Positions 10,599 through 21,791 of a stretch of 64,000 nucleotides of DNA are shown here, piece by piece. Each line of letters starts with the position of its first letter. Position 1 is the first letter of the stretch. Under the pieces are notes generated by a model, which had not been told where the DNA came from, searched no databases, and saw nothing but the letters and a program-made list of their open reading frames with translations. Location: assembly GCA_009731375.1 (NCBI GenBank), contig BJOX01000302.1, forward strand, positions 394,985-458,984, written 5' to 3'. This stretch comes from Paulinella micropora (lineage: Eukaryota > Cercozoa > Imbricatea > Euglyphida). Position numbers and translations under genes: made by a program.

Positions 10599-12680
10599 AT
10601 GACGAAAGCGATCAAAGATCAGATGAAGGAGATGGGATGGAGAGATGGTCTACTGTGGTACAAGGGCCTTCACGGTCGCTATGCGTCACAGCCGGACAAA
10701 TGGACCCTTTGGGTACCGGAGAGTCTGAGACGATTTATATTTGTCGCAGCCCACAATTGCCCACTTTTGGCGCATCCGGGTCGACAACGAACTCATATGT
10801 TCGTAGCGAGGCGATTCTGGTGGAAGAAGATGAAGGAGGAGATAGATCAGGCGGTGGATGCATGCATCCCGTGCAAGATAAACAAAACACCACTGAAGGC
10901 AAATTTCGGCCTGATTGGCGAATTTCCTCTTCATGCGGGGATGTTTGAGTTTATACACATTGATCATGTGGGACCTTTCCCAGAATCGAAGGATGGTTAC
11001 AAATACCTCCTTACGGCTATTGACAGAGCCACCAACTATGTGTGGATCATCCCTGTCAAAGACGTTACCGGCAAGACGACGGCCGAGGCGCTGATCGATA
11101 GGATCATCTCACAGATCGGAGTACCAAGAAAGATATGTTCTGATCGAGGCTCGGACTTTAATAACGATGTCATCGACAAACTATCCATGTATTACGGGAT
11201 GAAATGGCAATATGTTACTGCCTATAACCCGCGAGCAAATGGGAAAATCGAGCGGGTACACAGACCCCTCAAAGCCTCGCTAAAGATGTATTGCACGAAG
11301 AAGGAGAATCAAAGAGCATGGGTCGAGGCAGCACCATCATTTGCGTTTGCAATGAACTGTCTACCCTCTACGGCGTTAGGAGGCTCGAAGAGCTCAATCT
11401 CGCCATATCAGTTAGTATATGGGCGTGAGCCTGATATCCCGACTTCGCTCCTTCACCCAAAAGACACTTGGGCGGATGCGGATGAGTTGTTTGGGATGAG
11501 ACTTAGAGTGAAGATGGAGGCGGAACAAATAGTCAGGGCGCATAGAGAGGCGGAGCGCCGAAAGACTGATGCTGAAGGGGTGCGACAAGCGCACTTGGAT
11601 CAGATCAAGTTCCAGGTCGGGGATATTGTACTATTGTACCATCCTCAAGTCCCGAAGGGAGTCAGCTCTAAGCTGTTCACTCACTGGAAAGGACCTTATC
11701 AGATTATGGAACAGACGGGACCTCTGAATTACAAGATCAGGGGTAGAGGGAAGGTGCAAATTGTGAATGTAAGAAGGCTGATTAAGTATGATCCCTTCTT
11801 ACTGGAAGATGAATCCGTTGAGGAGGCGTTAAAACGGATGAAGGATGATTTCAAAGAGGTGCCGCCCATCCACAAGGAGGCTGGCATAGACCAAGACGAT
11901 GCTTATCGGGCACCGATAGCTGAGAAGGAGGAGAGTGAGGTGGACAGCAAGGAGAAGACTGACCGCATAAGCGCGGTGGGGACTCAGTCCAAGTCTCCGC
12001 GAGAGCATAGCGGAAAGAAGGAGAAGATCACAGAGGCGCAGCTAAGGAGAGCGCGGAATGATCTTATCAACGACCAACCGAGGAAGGCGATGAGGTCGAT
12101 GAGATCAAAGGACGTCCACCAGGAGGAGGAGGGGACGGACACTGACCCAAACGCGGGCAACGTTGAGATTGTCCATGAGCGATGGAAGGAAGGCGATGCG
12201 ATAGCAACCATCGCATGGGTGAAAAATGTTTTCTATCTGATGAGACCAGCGGAACAACATGTCGCTGATGACACTCTCTCAGACTTATACTTGATGCGGG
12301 TCGTGGCGGTCCCACGACAGATGCGTGTCACACGGACACTCAAAATATCATCAGCCGCAAAGATAGTACAACCGATACTCCAGTTCTGGAGAAGTATGGA
12401 CCCGGTTGAGGATCCAAAGGCAAGACATTATCTGCCAGTATATAAAGACGCAAAAAGTCTCGAGACATGGGATGATACAATTACTCCCAGAGACAAGGAT
12501 TACACTGCGTGGACCATTCAGACACTGCCAAGAGGAGTGCTTGATGTCCCTTTTGAATTATCGTTGGGCGGAATCCCTAATAAGATAATCTGTGACATTC
12601 TCGAACAGTCAAAGTTCGATCTGACTTTTGTTGGTCCTCCACCAGGCAAAGAAATCCGCGCCAGACGACGAAGGCAGTGA
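10599..12680 (+). CDS. G1 integrase with GPY/F module and extra C-terminal domain
   Basis: 693 residues in the same frame as RT. The HHCC zinc domain (AHNCPLLAHPG near residue 51, CIPCK near 89) is complete. The DDE core has HIDHVGPF (near 120), CSDRGSDF (near 181) and GKIERVH (near 217). GPY/F follows near 363 (WKGPYQIM). After an acidic/basic linker, residues 530-687 form a domain with YLMRPA, ADDTLSDLYLMR, ILQFWRS and VLDVPFEL that recurs in G2 at 48.4-48.8 kb. Its role is unknown; C-terminal integrase domains often steer insertion. Confidence 0.9.
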   Translation: MTKAIKDQMKEMGWRDGLLWYKGLHGRYASQPDKWTLWVPESLRRFIFVAAHNCPLLAHPGRQRTHMFVARRFWWKKMKEEIDQAVDACIPCKINKTPLKANFGLIGEFPLHAGMFEFIHIDHVGPFPESKDGYKYLLTAIDRATNYVWIIPVKDVTGKTTAEALIDRIISQIGVPRKICSDRGSDFNNDVIDKLSMYYGMKWQYVTAYNPRANGKIERVHRPLKASLKMYCTKKENQRAWVEAAPSFAFAMNCLPSTALGGSKSSISPYQLVYGREPDIPTSLLHPKDTWADADELFGMRLRVKMEAEQIVRAHREAERRKTDAEGVRQAHLDQIKFQVGDIVLLYHPQVPKGVSSKLFTHWKGPYQIMEQTGPLNYKIRGRGKVQIVNVRRLIKYDPFLLEDESVEEALKRMKDDFKEVPPIHKEAGIDQDDAYRAPIAEKEESEVDSKEKTDRISAVGTQSKSPREHSGKKEKITEAQLRRARNDLINDQPRKAMRSMRSKDVHQEEEGTDTDPNAGNVEIVHERWKEGDAIATIAWVKNVFYLMRPAEQHVADDTLSDLYLMRVVAVPRQMRVTRTLKISSAAKIVQPILQFWRSMDPVEDPKARHYLPVYKDAKSLETWDDTITPRDKDYTAWTIQTLPRGVLDVPFELSLGGIPNKIICDILEQSKFDLTFVGPPPGKEIRARRRRQ

Positions 12681-13203
12681 CAAAGAAACTATTTTTCTTT
12701 ATGCGTCTCAAATAAACTGATTGATTGCCCACGGCGTATCATGATTTGATCATGCATCATCAGTTATCAATATGAATATTAAAAAGACTCAGTGATATAA
12801 CTTGGCATTCGATCGCAACATACGAGTGCGAAAGGTCGATCGACGATGATACTACACCGTATACGGGGATCGCTAGTGTATTGAGCGATGGTGTTCCCGG
12901 GTATGACCCTTTCCAAGTCCTGGGATGATGTTCTCGAAAATGAAATGTTCTCTGAAACTTTCATTAAATTATTTTTTACGATAGATTATATACTGTCGTA
13001 CCTGAGCACGGTCAATCTCTACTTGTGTCGGTATATCGCAGGGTCGGGTACATACACCTCGACTTCGGATATAGCTATTAGTACTGGCACCCTAATACTA
13101 TATCATAGGATATCCTCCTTATACAAGGGTATGTCATTAAAAAAGACAATGTACTTACGATCTCCCTGTGAATAATAATAATAGGCTTCCTCAGACTATA
13201 GCA
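12681..13203 (+). other. AT-rich 3' flank of G1
   Basis: Noncoding sequence after the integrase stop, including a short palindrome (atgatttgatcatgcatcat). A 3' LTR may lie here, but no matching 5' copy exists in the window, so it cannot be delimited. Confidence 0.4.
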
Positions 13204-13408
13204 TCAGATCCAGATCCTGGACATGTGCCTCCATTGGGTCACCGGGGTCAGCCGATCCCAACGCATTGTCAGAACACCAAACAGACATAGCAGCAACAGC
13301 AACAGCAGGGGCAGATGGGGGCTGTGAAGTGCATGAAGAGCTAGATGCGAGGGTGTTAGCTGAAGAGAAGAACTCGGAGACACTACGCTGCGCTCCCGAA
13401 CCCCTCTC
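13204..13408 (-). pseudogene. Possible 3' end of a LINE ORF, next to a gap
   Basis: On the minus strand the frame closing at 13204 ends in a Leu-rich tail with MRWDRLTPV, resembling the extreme C-terminus of some LINE proteins. It is separated by a 941-base gap from clear RT sequence on the same strand; continuity is only inferred. Confidence 0.3.
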
Positions 13409-14349
13409 NNNNNNNNNNNNNNNNNNNNNNNNNNNNNNNNNNNNNNNNNNNNNNNNNNNNNNNNNNNNNNNNNNNNNNNNNNNNNNNNNNNNNNNNNNNN
13501 NNNNNNNNNNNNNNNNNNNNNNNNNNNNNNNNNNNNNNNNNNNNNNNNNNNNNNNNNNNNNNNNNNNNNNNNNNNNNNNNNNNNNNNNNNNNNNNNNNNN
13601 NNNNNNNNNNNNNNNNNNNNNNNNNNNNNNNNNNNNNNNNNNNNNNNNNNNNNNNNNNNNNNNNNNNNNNNNNNNNNNNNNNNNNNNNNNNNNNNNNNNN
13701 NNNNNNNNNNNNNNNNNNNNNNNNNNNNNNNNNNNNNNNNNNNNNNNNNNNNNNNNNNNNNNNNNNNNNNNNNNNNNNNNNNNNNNNNNNNNNNNNNNNN
13801 NNNNNNNNNNNNNNNNNNNNNNNNNNNNNNNNNNNNNNNNNNNNNNNNNNNNNNNNNNNNNNNNNNNNNNNNNNNNNNNNNNNNNNNNNNNNNNNNNNNN
13901 NNNNNNNNNNNNNNNNNNNNNNNNNNNNNNNNNNNNNNNNNNNNNNNNNNNNNNNNNNNNNNNNNNNNNNNNNNNNNNNNNNNNNNNNNNNNNNNNNNNN
14001 NNNNNNNNNNNNNNNNNNNNNNNNNNNNNNNNNNNNNNNNNNNNNNNNNNNNNNNNNNNNNNNNNNNNNNNNNNNNNNNNNNNNNNNNNNNNNNNNNNNN
14101 NNNNNNNNNNNNNNNNNNNNNNNNNNNNNNNNNNNNNNNNNNNNNNNNNNNNNNNNNNNNNNNNNNNNNNNNNNNNNNNNNNNNNNNNNNNNNNNNNNNN
14201 NNNNNNNNNNNNNNNNNNNNNNNNNNNNNNNNNNNNNNNNNNNNNNNNNNNNNNNNNNNNNNNNNNNNNNNNNNNNNNNNNNNNNNNNNNNNNNNNNNNN
14301 NNNNNNNNNNNNNNNNNNNNNNNNNNNNNNNNNNNNNNNNNNNNNNNNN
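13409..14349. other. Assembly gap (N)
   Basis: 941 undetermined bases, probably inside the LINE. Confidence 1.
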
Positions 14350-14739
14350 GGGCATGATTTCCGTCTTGCCGGGCTTCATGTTGACTTCCAGCCTGTAATC
14401 TTTCGCGAACTTGGCCACAACATTGACCATCTTCTGGAGCTCGGTGCGACTGTGAGCGATGAGGGCCACGTCGTCCGCGTATAGAAGTGCCTTGATGTCG
14501 TTCAGCCGCTTCACATCCGTGATCTTGAGGGCACTCGCCAGCCGATCACACAGCTCATCCATAAAGACGTTGAAGAGTGTGGGAGAGAGAGGGGACCCCT
14601 GTTGGACGCCTACACCCTCCAGTACTTCGGGGGTGAGTGCTCCATCAACTAGCACTTGCGACGAAGTCTGCTCGTAGCACCTGCGTAGCGTGCGCCAGAA
14701 CTTGCCCCTTACACCCAGCTTCCAGAGCCTCTCAAATAG
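14350..14739 (-). CDS. LINE reverse transcriptase fragment
   Basis: Minus-strand translation gives KFWRTLRRCYEQTSS, then VQQGSPLSPTLFNVFMDEL (RT motif 4/B), then LLYADDVALIAHS (catalytic YADD) and a thumb-start segment (EVNMKPGKTEIM). This is a non-LTR RT unlike the RLE element at the window start. Both ends fall in assembly gaps. The frame is intact over the visible 130 codons. Confidence 0.9.
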
Positions 14740-15539
14740 NNNNNNNNNNNNNNNNNNNNNNNNNNNNNNNNNNNNNNNNNNNNNNNNNNNNNNNNNNNNN
14801 NNNNNNNNNNNNNNNNNNNNNNNNNNNNNNNNNNNNNNNNNNNNNNNNNNNNNNNNNNNNNNNNNNNNNNNNNNNNNNNNNNNNNNNNNNNNNNNNNNNN
14901 NNNNNNNNNNNNNNNNNNNNNNNNNNNNNNNNNNNNNNNNNNNNNNNNNNNNNNNNNNNNNNNNNNNNNNNNNNNNNNNNNNNNNNNNNNNNNNNNNNNN
15001 NNNNNNNNNNNNNNNNNNNNNNNNNNNNNNNNNNNNNNNNNNNNNNNNNNNNNNNNNNNNNNNNNNNNNNNNNNNNNNNNNNNNNNNNNNNNNNNNNNNN
15101 NNNNNNNNNNNNNNNNNNNNNNNNNNNNNNNNNNNNNNNNNNNNNNNNNNNNNNNNNNNNNNNNNNNNNNNNNNNNNNNNNNNNNNNNNNNNNNNNNNNN
15201 NNNNNNNNNNNNNNNNNNNNNNNNNNNNNNNNNNNNNNNNNNNNNNNNNNNNNNNNNNNNNNNNNNNNNNNNNNNNNNNNNNNNNNNNNNNNNNNNNNNN
15301 NNNNNNNNNNNNNNNNNNNNNNNNNNNNNNNNNNNNNNNNNNNNNNNNNNNNNNNNNNNNNNNNNNNNNNNNNNNNNNNNNNNNNNNNNNNNNNNNNNNN
15401 NNNNNNNNNNNNNNNNNNNNNNNNNNNNNNNNNNNNNNNNNNNNNNNNNNNNNNNNNNNNNNNNNNNNNNNNNNNNNNNNNNNNNNNNNNNNNNNNNNNN
15501 NNNNNNNNNNNNNNNNNNNNNNNNNNNNNNNNNNNNNNN
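14740..15539. other. Assembly gap (N)
   Basis: 800 undetermined bases; the 5' part of the LINE and possibly the 5' LTR of G2 could be here. Confidence 1.
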
Positions 15540-16592
15540 TACAGCACCACGTTGCTTGTATTTTTTATTAATAGTACGTTTGTTCTTGTGACATACTGCC
15601 GAAAAAAATTTGAAGGGAAGGAGTTCAAAATTTACAAGAAAGGCTAGAGAATCCGCTTTGACGTGCAGTATGAGGATATATTTATCGTCTTTTAGCGTCT
15701 ATCCGTGGGTCGATGCGCTGTGTGGCATGACTCCATAGCGCATACTATTTGCAGAAAGAAATCAGAAGGTGTATGACGAAAATGCTATTTCCTTCATAAA
15801 ATCGGGAGGGGGTACTGTAGGCATCACCCCCCGGATAGCCGGTAAAAAATACCTTTTCCTGGTGACAGGTGCACCAGCTTGTTTTTCAGTATTATTTGTC
15901 CGGATTGGACCTGATGCCATTTTATTCCTGGTCTGTTGCCGTTTTCCTTTTTGGCTTCACTGAGCTAATATAACGAGACATCATTCTCATTCTTGAGGAC
16001 TGTGTTTGGTTGTATTACCGACTTTTTACGAGCTATCGTTGGGGGCACTACAACTCTTAACCAGGCAACGATGTAATATTTTATCAGTTATAATCAAAAG
16101 ATATTATTTAATGCAAGCCGGGGTCTATATCCACTCAATTCAAGCACTCTGAGAATAACCTAATCTTCCTCCTCTACAACTTGAAAGAGAGGAACTTGAA
16201 TCAGTATGGTGGGAAAATGTTACCGTCCCATCATAACTTCACGAGAATGTTTTTAGTCCTGAATACTTTGAAATGACTCTTTTTAAGGAAACTCATCCGG
16301 CCTTACGTTGTTAATTCTCTGTTTTACTCCGCCCCTTTTTACACAGAAGGTACAGGGAAGAACAGAGGACGTTCTCATTAAAGGCTATATTGTCACAACT
16401 GAAGTGGCTAACAAAGAACCTGCACCGTCCTAATGTTCCAGGCTCTTCTACAAACGGGGTTTGACAATTTTTTCTAGGAAATTCGAAAAGTGGAACCACG
16501 GAACAAGAAAACGGAAGTTGGGACATCTTTTTCTGGACACTTTGTCTTGGACACCGAATATCAGACTCTGATCCTTGTGATCAAAAGACACT
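15540..16592. other. Unassigned AT-rich sequence upstream of G2 Gag
   Basis: No ORF with recognisable homology. It may be leader or LTR of G2, but no second copy was found downstream of 48.9 kb. Confidence 0.4.
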
Positions 16593-17314
16593 TTGGACAC
16601 TTCGAACACTCAAGGGGAATCAGAATTCTCGGGTTTTTCTCAAGATTTTCTCATGAGCTCATCTTTTAGTTCATCTAGTTCATCGTCGGGTCTAGACACT
16701 GATGACGAGAGTGTCAGAATGGCGGAACAGGATGATAACTTCGCAAAGTCAGTGGAGTTTGAGGATGTGGCAGCACAGCGAAAGACATTCAAAACTACAG
16801 ACTCTATTGAAGGCTTCTGCAAGTGAAAACCTTTGTGCAGTTGTTTGAAAGACAACAACAACATGAACACAAAGACATTACTAAGTTTCGTCGGAAGCTT
16901 CAAGGCGACAGCGCGCTCAAGGCTGCGGAGATCATCATAGCATTTGCGGAGGATGAGCTTACCGAAAAGTCGTGGAGATCTGGCTTTTACAGTGTAATGA
17001 CCTACGACTTGTTCCTGATGGCGGAGTTGGTCTGGCAGATGGTTGAGTACTACATCTACGACGAGTGCAAAAAGGCACCTACAGAAGAGGAGAAGTCTAA
17101 GCTGTTCAAAAAACTGAACAAGGTTACAAGGATGGGGAACCCGTGGACGTTCATGACAGATGGATTCAAAGGGTAGCACAACATTCTACGCGAGAACATA
17201 GACGCAAAGATAAGGAAGGATGCAGTGCAACAAATCTTCAATGTCCTAAAATGGTCTATGAATTCCTTGCAAGTGGCCCTGAGAAGAGCTGCATCCGACA
17301 GCACATTGCCTCTG
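16593..17314 (+). pseudogene. G2 (Ty3/gypsy) Gag, 5' segment, cut by CACTA insertion
   Basis: A Ser/acidic N-terminal stretch (frame 3, from the ATG at 16653) shifts near 16,820 into frame 2, giving a helical segment (FVQLFERQQQ, LKAAEIIIAFAEDEL, YDLFLMAELVWQMVEYY). It then passes one in-frame TAG (17174-17176) and stays open to the CACTA terminus at 17315. The final codon before the terminus is CTG, the target duplication. The same frame resumes at 31,688 on the minus strand, where Gag continues. Domain identity is inferred from position and helical content. Confidence 0.6.
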
Positions 17315-17348
17315 CACTATGGGGACAAATACCAAAATAATTTCCAGG
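17315..17348 (+). mobile_element. T1 CACTA transposon, left terminal inverted repeat (target duplication CTG at 17312-17314)
   Basis: Starts CACTATGGGGACAAATAC and continues AAAATAATTTCCAG. The partner at 31689 starts CACTTTGGGGACAAATAC and continues AAAATTATTTCTAG. CACTA termini and a 3-bp target duplication (CTG here; CAG on plus at 31686-31688) are the hallmarks of the EnSpm/CACTA superfamily. The two ends now lie in the same orientation because of the inversion that moved the right end. Confidence 0.9.
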
Positions 17349-18770
17349 CAATGGAAATGATTTCCAGTGGAAATACTATTTCCAGGGTACAAAATAATTT
17401 CCAGTCTGTTAAAATGGTTTCCAGTGGCTAGAAATTTTTTGAACACTGGAAATTATTTTGTACCCTGGAAATAATATTTCCAGCCACTGGAAAATAACTT
17501 CTGGGCACTGGAAATAATATTTCCAGATACTGGGAAATATTTTCTAGTATTGAGAATATTTCCAGTGGCTGGAAATAAATTTTTTTTCATCGGGAAATGT
17601 TTTTTTGCTGGAAATATTTCCATCTACTGGAAATATTTCTAGTCACTGGAAATATCTCCAGTTACTGGAAATATTTCCAGTTGCTGGAAATATTCCAGTA
17701 GCTGGAAATATCCTAAATATTTCCAGCCACTGGAAATATTTCCAGTCACTGGATATATTTCCAGTGGCTGGAAATATTCCAGTAGCTGGAAGTATAGAAA
17801 ATATTTCCAGTCACTCGAAATATTTCCAGTGGCTGGAAATATTTCCAGATTCTAAAGTTATTTTCCAGTGGCTGGAAATATGTCTACAATTTCGAAATAT
17901 TTCCAAGGTACAAAATATTTCCAGTCCTTGGAAATATTTCCAGCCACTTGACATATTTCCAGCTACTGGAAATATTCCAGTAGCTGGAAGTATAGAAAAT
18001 ATTTCCAGTCACTCGAAATATTTCCAGTGGCTGGAAATATTTCCAGCTTCTAAAATTATTTCCAGTGGCTGGAAATATGTCTACATTTTCGAAATATTTC
18101 CTAGGCACAAAATATTTCCAGTCTCTGGAAATATTTCCAGCTTCTACAATTATTTCCAGTAGCTGGAAATATATCTACATTTGGGAAATATTTCCAAGGT
18201 ACCAAATATTTCCTGTCACTGGAAATATTTCCAACTGCTGGGAATATTTCTAGCTACTAAAAATATTTCAAGACAATGGAAATATTTCCCGTGGCTGGAA
18301 ATATTCCAGTCACTGGAAATATTTCCAGCGACTGGGAATATTTCTAGCCAGTGGAAATGTTTGCAGTTGCTGGAAATATTCAAGTAGCTGGAAGTATAGA
18401 AAATATTTTCAGTTTCTGGAAATATTTCCAGTGGCTGGAAATATTTTCAGCTTCTAAAATTATTTCTGGTCGCTGGAGATGTTTCTAGATTTTATAAATA
18501 TTTCTAATAGACAAAATAATTTCCAGCCGCTGGAAATATTTCCAGCCACTGGAAATATCTTCAACCACTGGAAATATTTCCAGTTATAAAAATATTTCCA
18601 ATCACTGGAGATTTTCTGTACACTGGAAATATTTTTGTGCCTTGGAAACTTGATAATTCCAGTGACTGGAAATATCTCCAGTGGCTGGAAATATATCTAG
18701 ATAGAGATATTTCCAAGGCGGAAAACGTTTTCAGTTAACAGAAATATTTCCCGTCACTGAGGTCTTTATT
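17330..18770. repeat. T1 left subterminal palindrome array
   Basis: About 1.4 kb of degenerate tandem units around CTGGAAATATTTCCAG, a perfect 16-bp palindrome, spaced by 3-bp linkers such as tgg or cca, giving a period near 19 bp. The first ~200 bp next to the terminus use a variant with an extra central base (GGAAATAATTTCC). Subterminal repeats bound by an element protein are known in En/Spm; a similar role is inferred. Confidence 0.9.
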
Positions 18771-18805
18771 AAAATTTTCATTTTCAAAGTAATTATAAGT
18801 CTTTA

Positions 18806-19246
18806 TTATGAAAAACTCAATATTGGTATAGCTACGCGATAACTTTCATGCAATGTCGCTGTGTTATTCACTGGTTGCCTACAAGCTACTACGGAACATA
18901 CTACACTGTCCAAGCGAACCCACTTGTAGACTGGGCGAACGGGTGGTCGTATGATGGTTACAGATTCTCCTAATATGCCTTTCTGATGCATTTCAAGTAC
19001 AGTTATTTTAAGAAACCTAGGCGCGTCACCTTCAGAAACAACTAGCTGCAAACCAGAGTGAACCAAGCAGTACGTGTTATTTTGTAAAATAACAAAGCAG
19101 GCTGAATAATCTCATCTAGCTGTGTTGATGATGCCATCCTCACAAACAAATCTTTTCCCGTCACACACAAAGTGAGAAAAAACTTCTCCTTGACGATCCT
19201 TCTCTTCTTTTGCCAACAAAGTGTTTCATGTTCCAGTAGCAGCGGT
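18806..19246 (-). CDS. T1 transposase gene, last exon (C-terminal region)
   Basis: The exon begins after an acceptor (tttgttcag) at 19247-19249. It encodes DGKDLFVRMASSTQLDEI-like sequence and then SEGDAPRFLKITVLEMHQ and VYKWVRLDSVVCSVVACRQ, ending at 18806. The arrangement resembles the C-terminal domain following DUF4218 in plant and algal CACTA transposases. A one-base shift near 19,150 separates the acceptor frame from the downstream frame. Inference of domain identity is moderate. Confidence 0.65.
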
Positions 19247-19339
19247 CTGAACAAATAAAAACAAATCACATCGTTTTGCTTTCCAAAAAAAAACTACACG
19301 TGGAAAAACATAGTTAAAAATCAAAAACACAAAGAAATA

Positions 19340-19495
19340 TTTCTAGCATCTATCTGGAAATATTTCCAGTCACTGAAAATATTTCCATCCACTGGAAATA
19401 TTTCCAGCCGCTAGAAATAGTTCTAGCATATGGAAATATTTCCAGCCACTGGAAATATTTCTAGCCACAGGAAATATTTCCAGATGCTAGAAAAA
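19340..19495. repeat. Palindrome array inside T1 transposase intron
   Basis: Several GGAAATATTTCC units between exons ending at 19514 and starting at 19246; the intron starts with the strong donor gtatgt. Confidence 0.9.
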
Positions 19496-19513
19496 AAAAA
19501 CTTAAAAACATAC

Positions 19514-20273
19514 GCTTCGCAATCGTCTGATTATACAAAGTACGTTTTCTGCAGCTGATTGCGAAGAGTATGTTTGCATACCTCACTGCTAACATTTCCT
19601 CACGCCTCAGACGCCGCAGTGCTTGCTTTACCAAGGGAGTCTCATTGGGGTATTTAACCAGGTTCAATCGATAACCCAGCCTCTCCCTACGCTTGAGCAT
19701 GTTCACCGCTAACGTAGAGAGATGCACCTCTCTGGAAAGCGTGAGCAGCGGCCGGCCCCGGCGCCGCTTTGGTATCGGCGGTTCAGAAGACTCGCTTTCT
19801 CGATCTTCAAAAACCTCCTCCTTGCCAACAATCGCAACACCTTGACATGCGTACAAAGCGTCTTCCGCCATGGTGATTGTGCCTTGTTTATGCCTTGCAA
19901 GCAGGCCCCTGAGAATCACCCCTTCCAGACAGGCCTCAACTTCAACTCTTCTGGGCAGCTTGCGCACTGTTTGTCCCATCACCCGCTCGGACCGGAAGGT
20001 CCAATAAATGAAGACAGGTCCAAACATTTGGCAACTTTCGATAATGTGCCCAATGCAATGAAACTGCAAAGTTGCAGCGATGGGAGGAAGAAGCTGTCGA
20101 TGCACAGCTTGGAAGCGTCTCTCCAAGTTCGCCAGTGTCTTGATGACGGAATCCGTGATTACGGGAGAGGCTAGCAGTCTGAAAATTGCACACAAGAGAA
20201 CAACGTACTCCTTGTGTGCGCCTGTGAGCAGCCCGTTGAATATCCACTCCCCGCACTGTGAAGCCAAAATGTA
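19514..20273 (-). CDS. T1 transposase gene, DUF4218-like exon
   Basis: Acceptor atgcttag precedes 20273; donor gtatgt follows 19514. Translation contains EWIFNGLLTGAHKEYVV, LERRFQAVHRQLLPP, then TLQFHCIGHIIESC, GPVFIYWTFRSERVMG, matching the DUF4218 signature found after the tnp2 domain in CACTA transposases. A basic patch (PKRRRGRPL) could be a nuclear signal or AT-hook. The frame is intact over 250 codons. Confidence 0.85.
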
Positions 20274-20329
20274 CCTAAGCATATATCAAGGCAATACACA
20301 ATCATTCATATTGTTCAGATTCTGAAAAT

Positions 20330-20620
20330 ATTTCCAGTACCTGGAAATATTTCTACAGACTTGGAATATTTCCAGTTTCTGGAAATATTTCCGGGCTGAG
20401 CTCAATAATCACCTGCCAGCAGGAATACTCTGGCAAGCGAACATTGAGCACAAGTAACGCAGCAGCCCCTCGTACAGTTGGAAATATCTCCAGCACCCGA
20501 AATATTTCCAGCTACTGGAAATATTTCCAGCGTCTGGAAATATTTCCAGTCACTGGCACCCGGAAATATTTCCAGCTACTGGAAATACTTCCAGGAATCG
20601 GAGTAATTTCCTGTACATCT
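20330..20620. repeat. Palindrome arrays inside T1 transposase intron
   Basis: Two clusters of GGAAATATTTCC units (about 20325-20395 and 20480-20610) between the tnp2 exon and the DUF4218 exon, separated by ~80 bp of unique sequence. Confidence 0.9.
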
Positions 20621-20629
20621 GCATATACA

Positions 20630-21520
20630 ATGTAAGTCATACATCTACCACTTTTCACCGGTCAGATTGTTGGGGTTTCTGCAAGGAGCAGCGTTGGTTG
20701 TTCGTCATGTTGCAGCGCAGAACGCAAGCCAGCGCTTGTCCAGGATGCGCTGCTTCTCCTGAGTAAACATCACCCCCCACTCCTGCACCTTGCAAAGTCA
20801 CTCTTCCCATTTCTTTCCTTTTTCAGGTCTCTCAACCTTTTTTTCCCCCATGAGCAGTGCAAAGAGATGCCTCTTGATACACCCTTCCACCAGGTGCAAA
20901 GCGTCTTCCACTGCTTGTTTAATGCAGTCCTCCTGCAGGTGCGCAAAAATAGGCACATCTTGGAACCCCTTGCACTGTCCTTCTGCGCTGATAGCAGCGT
21001 TACGGCCGTACCGGATGGCGTTTTCAGGCGTTTTCCGGCGCGGGGGGTCCGCTCCCTCTGGGTGTCGCCAGTCATAGAAGTCCCCTACTTTGACCGCCCT
21101 AGTACAGCCCTCGTAGCCTAGCTGGTTGTGACAGAGCAACTGCACATGCGCAATATAATCGGCAGCCACAAAAAAAAAGGTTGAACTCGTTTGTTTGCAG
21201 GTCCGCAATAAGTGGCTTCAACCAGGGCTTCAGTACGCGTGGCTTGCTAGGCCCTGGTATAATGTCACTAAAAACCGTGAAGCGCGAGTCGGAACGTAAG
21301 AAAAAGGGCAGTTTAAGTATTTCCAGCGTTACTAGCTGAACACTGTACGTCGTATTCACCGTGCGAAAACACTGTATTCCATCGAAGAAGAGCGACAGGG
21401 TCAGGACGTTGGGGTCGCGAATGTATTTCTTCCACGCAGGGCTACCCCGTAGCTCCGTGGAGATGTACAAGCGTACAGGCATGCCTGTTGACTTGCTCAC
21501 CGGGATGTAACGTTGAACAT
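20630..21520 (-). CDS. T1 transposase gene, tnp2 core exon
   Basis: Opens after the acceptor gctgacatag at 21521. Translation gives VQRYIPVSKSTG, LTLSLFFDGIQCF (the conserved S-x-D-G signature of tnp2), TLEILKLPFFLRSDSRF, SDIIPGPSKPR, and after a frameshift at the A9 run (21169-21177) HNQLGYEGCTRAVKVGDF. These match the order of blocks in Transposase_21/tnp2 proteins. A second disruption lies near 20,795. The protein would cut at the CACTA ends. Confidence 0.85.
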
Positions 21521-21554
21521 CTATGTCAGCCATGCACTGTTGTCATGAACCTTG

Positions 21555-21780
21555 AAGTATTTCCAGGGGCTGGAAATATTTCAAGTCATTAGAAATATTT
21601 CCAGCCACTGGAAAGATTTCTAATGAATGGAAATATTTCCAGACACTGGAAACATTTCCAGCCACTGGAAATATTTCTAGTGACTGGAAATATTTCTAAC
21701 CACTGGAAATATTATAGGAGACTGGAAACATTTCCAGCTACTGGAAATATTTCCAGCCACTGGAAATATTTTGAGACAAG
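21555..21780. repeat. Palindrome array inside T1 transposase intron
   Basis: About ten GGAAATATTTCC units in an intron with donor gtaagc (exon ends 21792) and acceptor ending at 21521. Exon phases agree across the intron (phase 1 to phase 1). Confidence 0.92.
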
Positions 21781-21791
21781 CTGCTGCTTAC

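Noticed and set aside
13266-15647. ORFs of 290-480 residues made mostly of X
   Set aside because: They span assembly gaps and carry no sequence information.
17605-18387. ORFs such as GNISSHWKYFQ repeats
   Set aside because: They come from the 19-bp palindrome array read in several frames; no codon constraint.
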